The notes below the pieces were generated by a model, which saw only the letters and a list, made by a program, of their open reading frames with translations, did not search any database and was not told where the DNA came from. This document shows, piece after piece, positions 62,845 to 64,000 of a stretch of DNA of 64,000 nt. The stretch is taken from contig JAUICL010000004.1 of assembly GCA_030427905.1 (NCBI GenBank), positions 317,286-381,285 on the forward strand. The letters are read 5' to 3'. This DNA is from Bacteroidia bacterium (lineage in GTDB: Bacteria > Bacteroidota > Bacteroidia > Flavobacteriales_D > Cryomorphaceae). Position 1 is the stretch's first letter, and the number at the start of each line of letters is the position of its first letter. Both the position numbers and the translations under genes were made by a program.

Positions 62845-63267
62845 CTATTGGCTTCCATTGTTAAAAAAAGCTTCTAAACTCGTGTTCTCCAAAATCTGTA
62901 GGGTATTGTCTCTAATCTGAAGCATGGTATGGTGGATGGCGCAGGCTTCTTCGCTCTTGCAATCGTGGCATTTTTCGTAAAAATTCAAGCTCACGCAAGG
63001 CACCATGGCTATTGGCCCTTCCAGTACGCGATACACTTCGGCCAGGCTCACATCACGTGCATCTTTGCGCAAGTAGTAGCCACCATTCTTACCTTGCACA
63101 GATCCTAGCAATCCAGCCTTCTTTAAGCTGAGTAGAATACTCTCTAAGAACTTCCGCGAAATTTCTTCCCGTTTTGAAATCTCCGCAATAGCGATTGGAT
63201 TTTCGTAGTTGTGACCCGAAATATGGGTGAGCGCTTTAAGTCCGTATTTTGTGCGTCTTGAAATCAC
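62845..63267 (-). CDS. Rrf2-family regulator with cysteine cluster
   Basis: A 140-residue winged-helix regulator starting with GTG. HTH ~25-65 (I-A-E-I-S-K-R-E-E-I-S-R-K-F-L-E; G-K-N-G-G-Y-Y-L-R). Four cysteines, C91, C100, C103 and C109, could hold an Fe-S cluster as in IscR/NsrR. Its place before a CysH-like gene suggests control of sulfur assimilation, like CymR, but CymR lacks such cysteines. Confidence 0.88.
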   Translation of the reverse strand: MISRRTKYGLKALTHISGHNYENPIAIAEISKREEISRKFLESILLSLKKAGLLGSVQGKNGGYYLRKDARDVSLAEVYRVLEGPIAMVPCVSLNFYEKCHDCKSEEACAIHHTMLQIRDNTLQILENTSLEAFFNNGSQ

Positions 63268-63326
63268 ACGACTAATTTATTCAAATTCTTTTCTACGTTT
63301 GCCAAAGCCAAATAAATCTAATTAGC

Positions 63327-64000
63327 ATGTTTTCAGGGATTTCATGGAATCGTCTTATACTTAGAGTCCTATCGCTCTTGAGTTTTTGTCTTTTTTCCCT
63401 TCCAGGGATGGCGCAGGATTTCTGGTATGGCCCCATGATTGAGTTTGAAAGACCTAATGGGGCTGATTGGACTTTGGAAGAAAATCAGGATCGAATCACC
63501 GATTTGGTTTGGATCACCCGAAAAACTACCCAGGGGATATTCAATATCGCCGTGGAAGATAGCTATGAGCTAGACGTAAGCCCGGTAGGGACGGAGTGGT
63601 CTTATGGCACCTTGCAAGAAGTGGAAGAACTGGAGTTTGTGCAATGGCGGGAAGCGGTAAACTTTGCGCCAACCAGTATGCCAGGCAATGATCTGGTCCT
63701 TCACTTGATCGAAGAAGACATCTACATTCAAGTCGTTTTCTCCTGGTGGCAACCCTATTCCGGTGGAGGATTTGGCTATCAGCGATCTACCCCTGGGGCC
63801 ATGTCGGTGAGTGAAAATACCCATCGTATTCAGGTCGCTTCTGACCTAACCACACATCGTCTGCGCATTTCAGGCCTAACCCAACCTTGCGCGTACACCA
63901 TTTTCAGCGTTTCGGGTGGAAAGGTGGAGCAAGGTTTTTTGTCTGGGGAAGAGACTATTGAAATTGAGAGCTTATCACGTGGGATTTATGTGATGGCTTT
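63327..64000 (+). CDS. Secreted protein with T9SS-like C-terminus (3' truncated)
   Basis: Open from the ATG at 63327 to the window edge (224 codons). Signal peptide to about residue 30 (F-S-L-P-G-M-A-Q), a short beta-rich body, then a segment from ~165 resembling a T9SS sorting domain (I-F-S-V-S-G-G-K-V to L-S-R-G-I-Y-V-M-A). A -7-like TACGTTTG is at 63294-63301. No domain recognised in the body. Confidence 0.75.
   Translation, partial: MFSGISWNRLILRVLSLLSFCLFSLPGMAQDFWYGPMIEFERPNGADWTLEENQDRITDLVWITRKTTQGIFNIAVEDSYELDVSPVGTEWSYGTLQEVEELEFVQWREAVNFAPTSMPGNDLVLHLIEEDIYIQVVFSWWQPYSGGGFGYQRSTPGAMSVSENTHRIQVASDLTTHRLRISGLTQPCAYTIFSVSGGKVEQGFLSGEETIEIESLSRGIYVMA

Noticed and set aside
1..64000. 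tRNA, rRNA or riboswitch
   Set aside because: I saw no tRNA cloverleaf or rRNA sequence, and no known riboswitch core, including before the SMR exporter where a guanidine riboswitch would be of interest. This is by eye and not a covariance search.

Overview
The window is a chromosomal segment of a member of the Bacteroidota, probably a marine-type Flavobacteriales. Evidence: several secreted proteins end in a type IX secretion (T9SS) type A sorting domain; a TonB-dependent receptor carries an N-terminal carboxypeptidase-regulatory-like domain; DUF3667 proteins are present; and some start sites are preceded by the Bacteroidota -7 element TAnnTTTG. I see no rRNA, tRNA or CRISPR array. Both ends cut genes (CHRD/T9SS protein on the left, small T9SS protein on the right).

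1-9 kb: a CHRD protein, a PLP enzyme, a PIG-V-like membrane glycosyltransferase, an endonuclease/exonuclease/phosphatase protein, a lipoprotein serine hydrolase, and an ohrR-ohr-nitroreductase peroxide operon with a perfect inverted-repeat operator over its promoter.

9.1-22.6 kb: a candidate aminophosphonate or phosphonate-ester utilisation locus. It holds a divergent phosphonatase-like HAD hydrolase, then on the + strand a DUF5690/MFS transporter fused to an extra soluble domain, a TonB-dependent receptor, a T9SS-exported alkaline-phosphatase-superfamily enzyme, a 1578-residue LamG/FN3 surface protein, a TIGR03364-type FAD oxidoreductase and an XRE-cupin regulator. A working model is: cleavage and binding at the surface, import across both membranes, oxidative deamination, then C-P bond hydrolysis.

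22.7-32 kb: ordinary accessory genes. They include an AraC-controlled operon (haem-binding protein, membrane protein, DUF1772, NmrA) with a 21-bp-spaced direct-repeat operator, a peroxiredoxin, an SMR exporter, two SDR/hydrolase genes, DUF3667 and a T9SS serine hydrolase.

32-57.7 kb: a mosaic of integron-like gene cassettes, nearly all on the minus strand, and normal genes (glycosyltransferase, DinB, ABC exporter with M1 peptidase, RluA, DUF2867 SDR). The cassette parts carry toxin-antitoxin pairs (AbiE, two ParDE/RelE-like, two HepT-MntA), small lipoproteins, attC-like hairpins, a recurrent ~260-bp hairpin repeat, and a group II intron inserted exactly in the bottom strand of an attC-like site. 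An IntI-like recombinase C-terminal remnant closes the array. At two cassettes the first bases and the R'' box of the terminal attC-like site are exact complements, which is diagnostic of integron cassettes.

57.7-64 kb: a delta-60-repeat T9SS protein, an outer-membrane barrel, an SDR, a pirin, and an Rrf2 regulator next to a CysH-like reductase.
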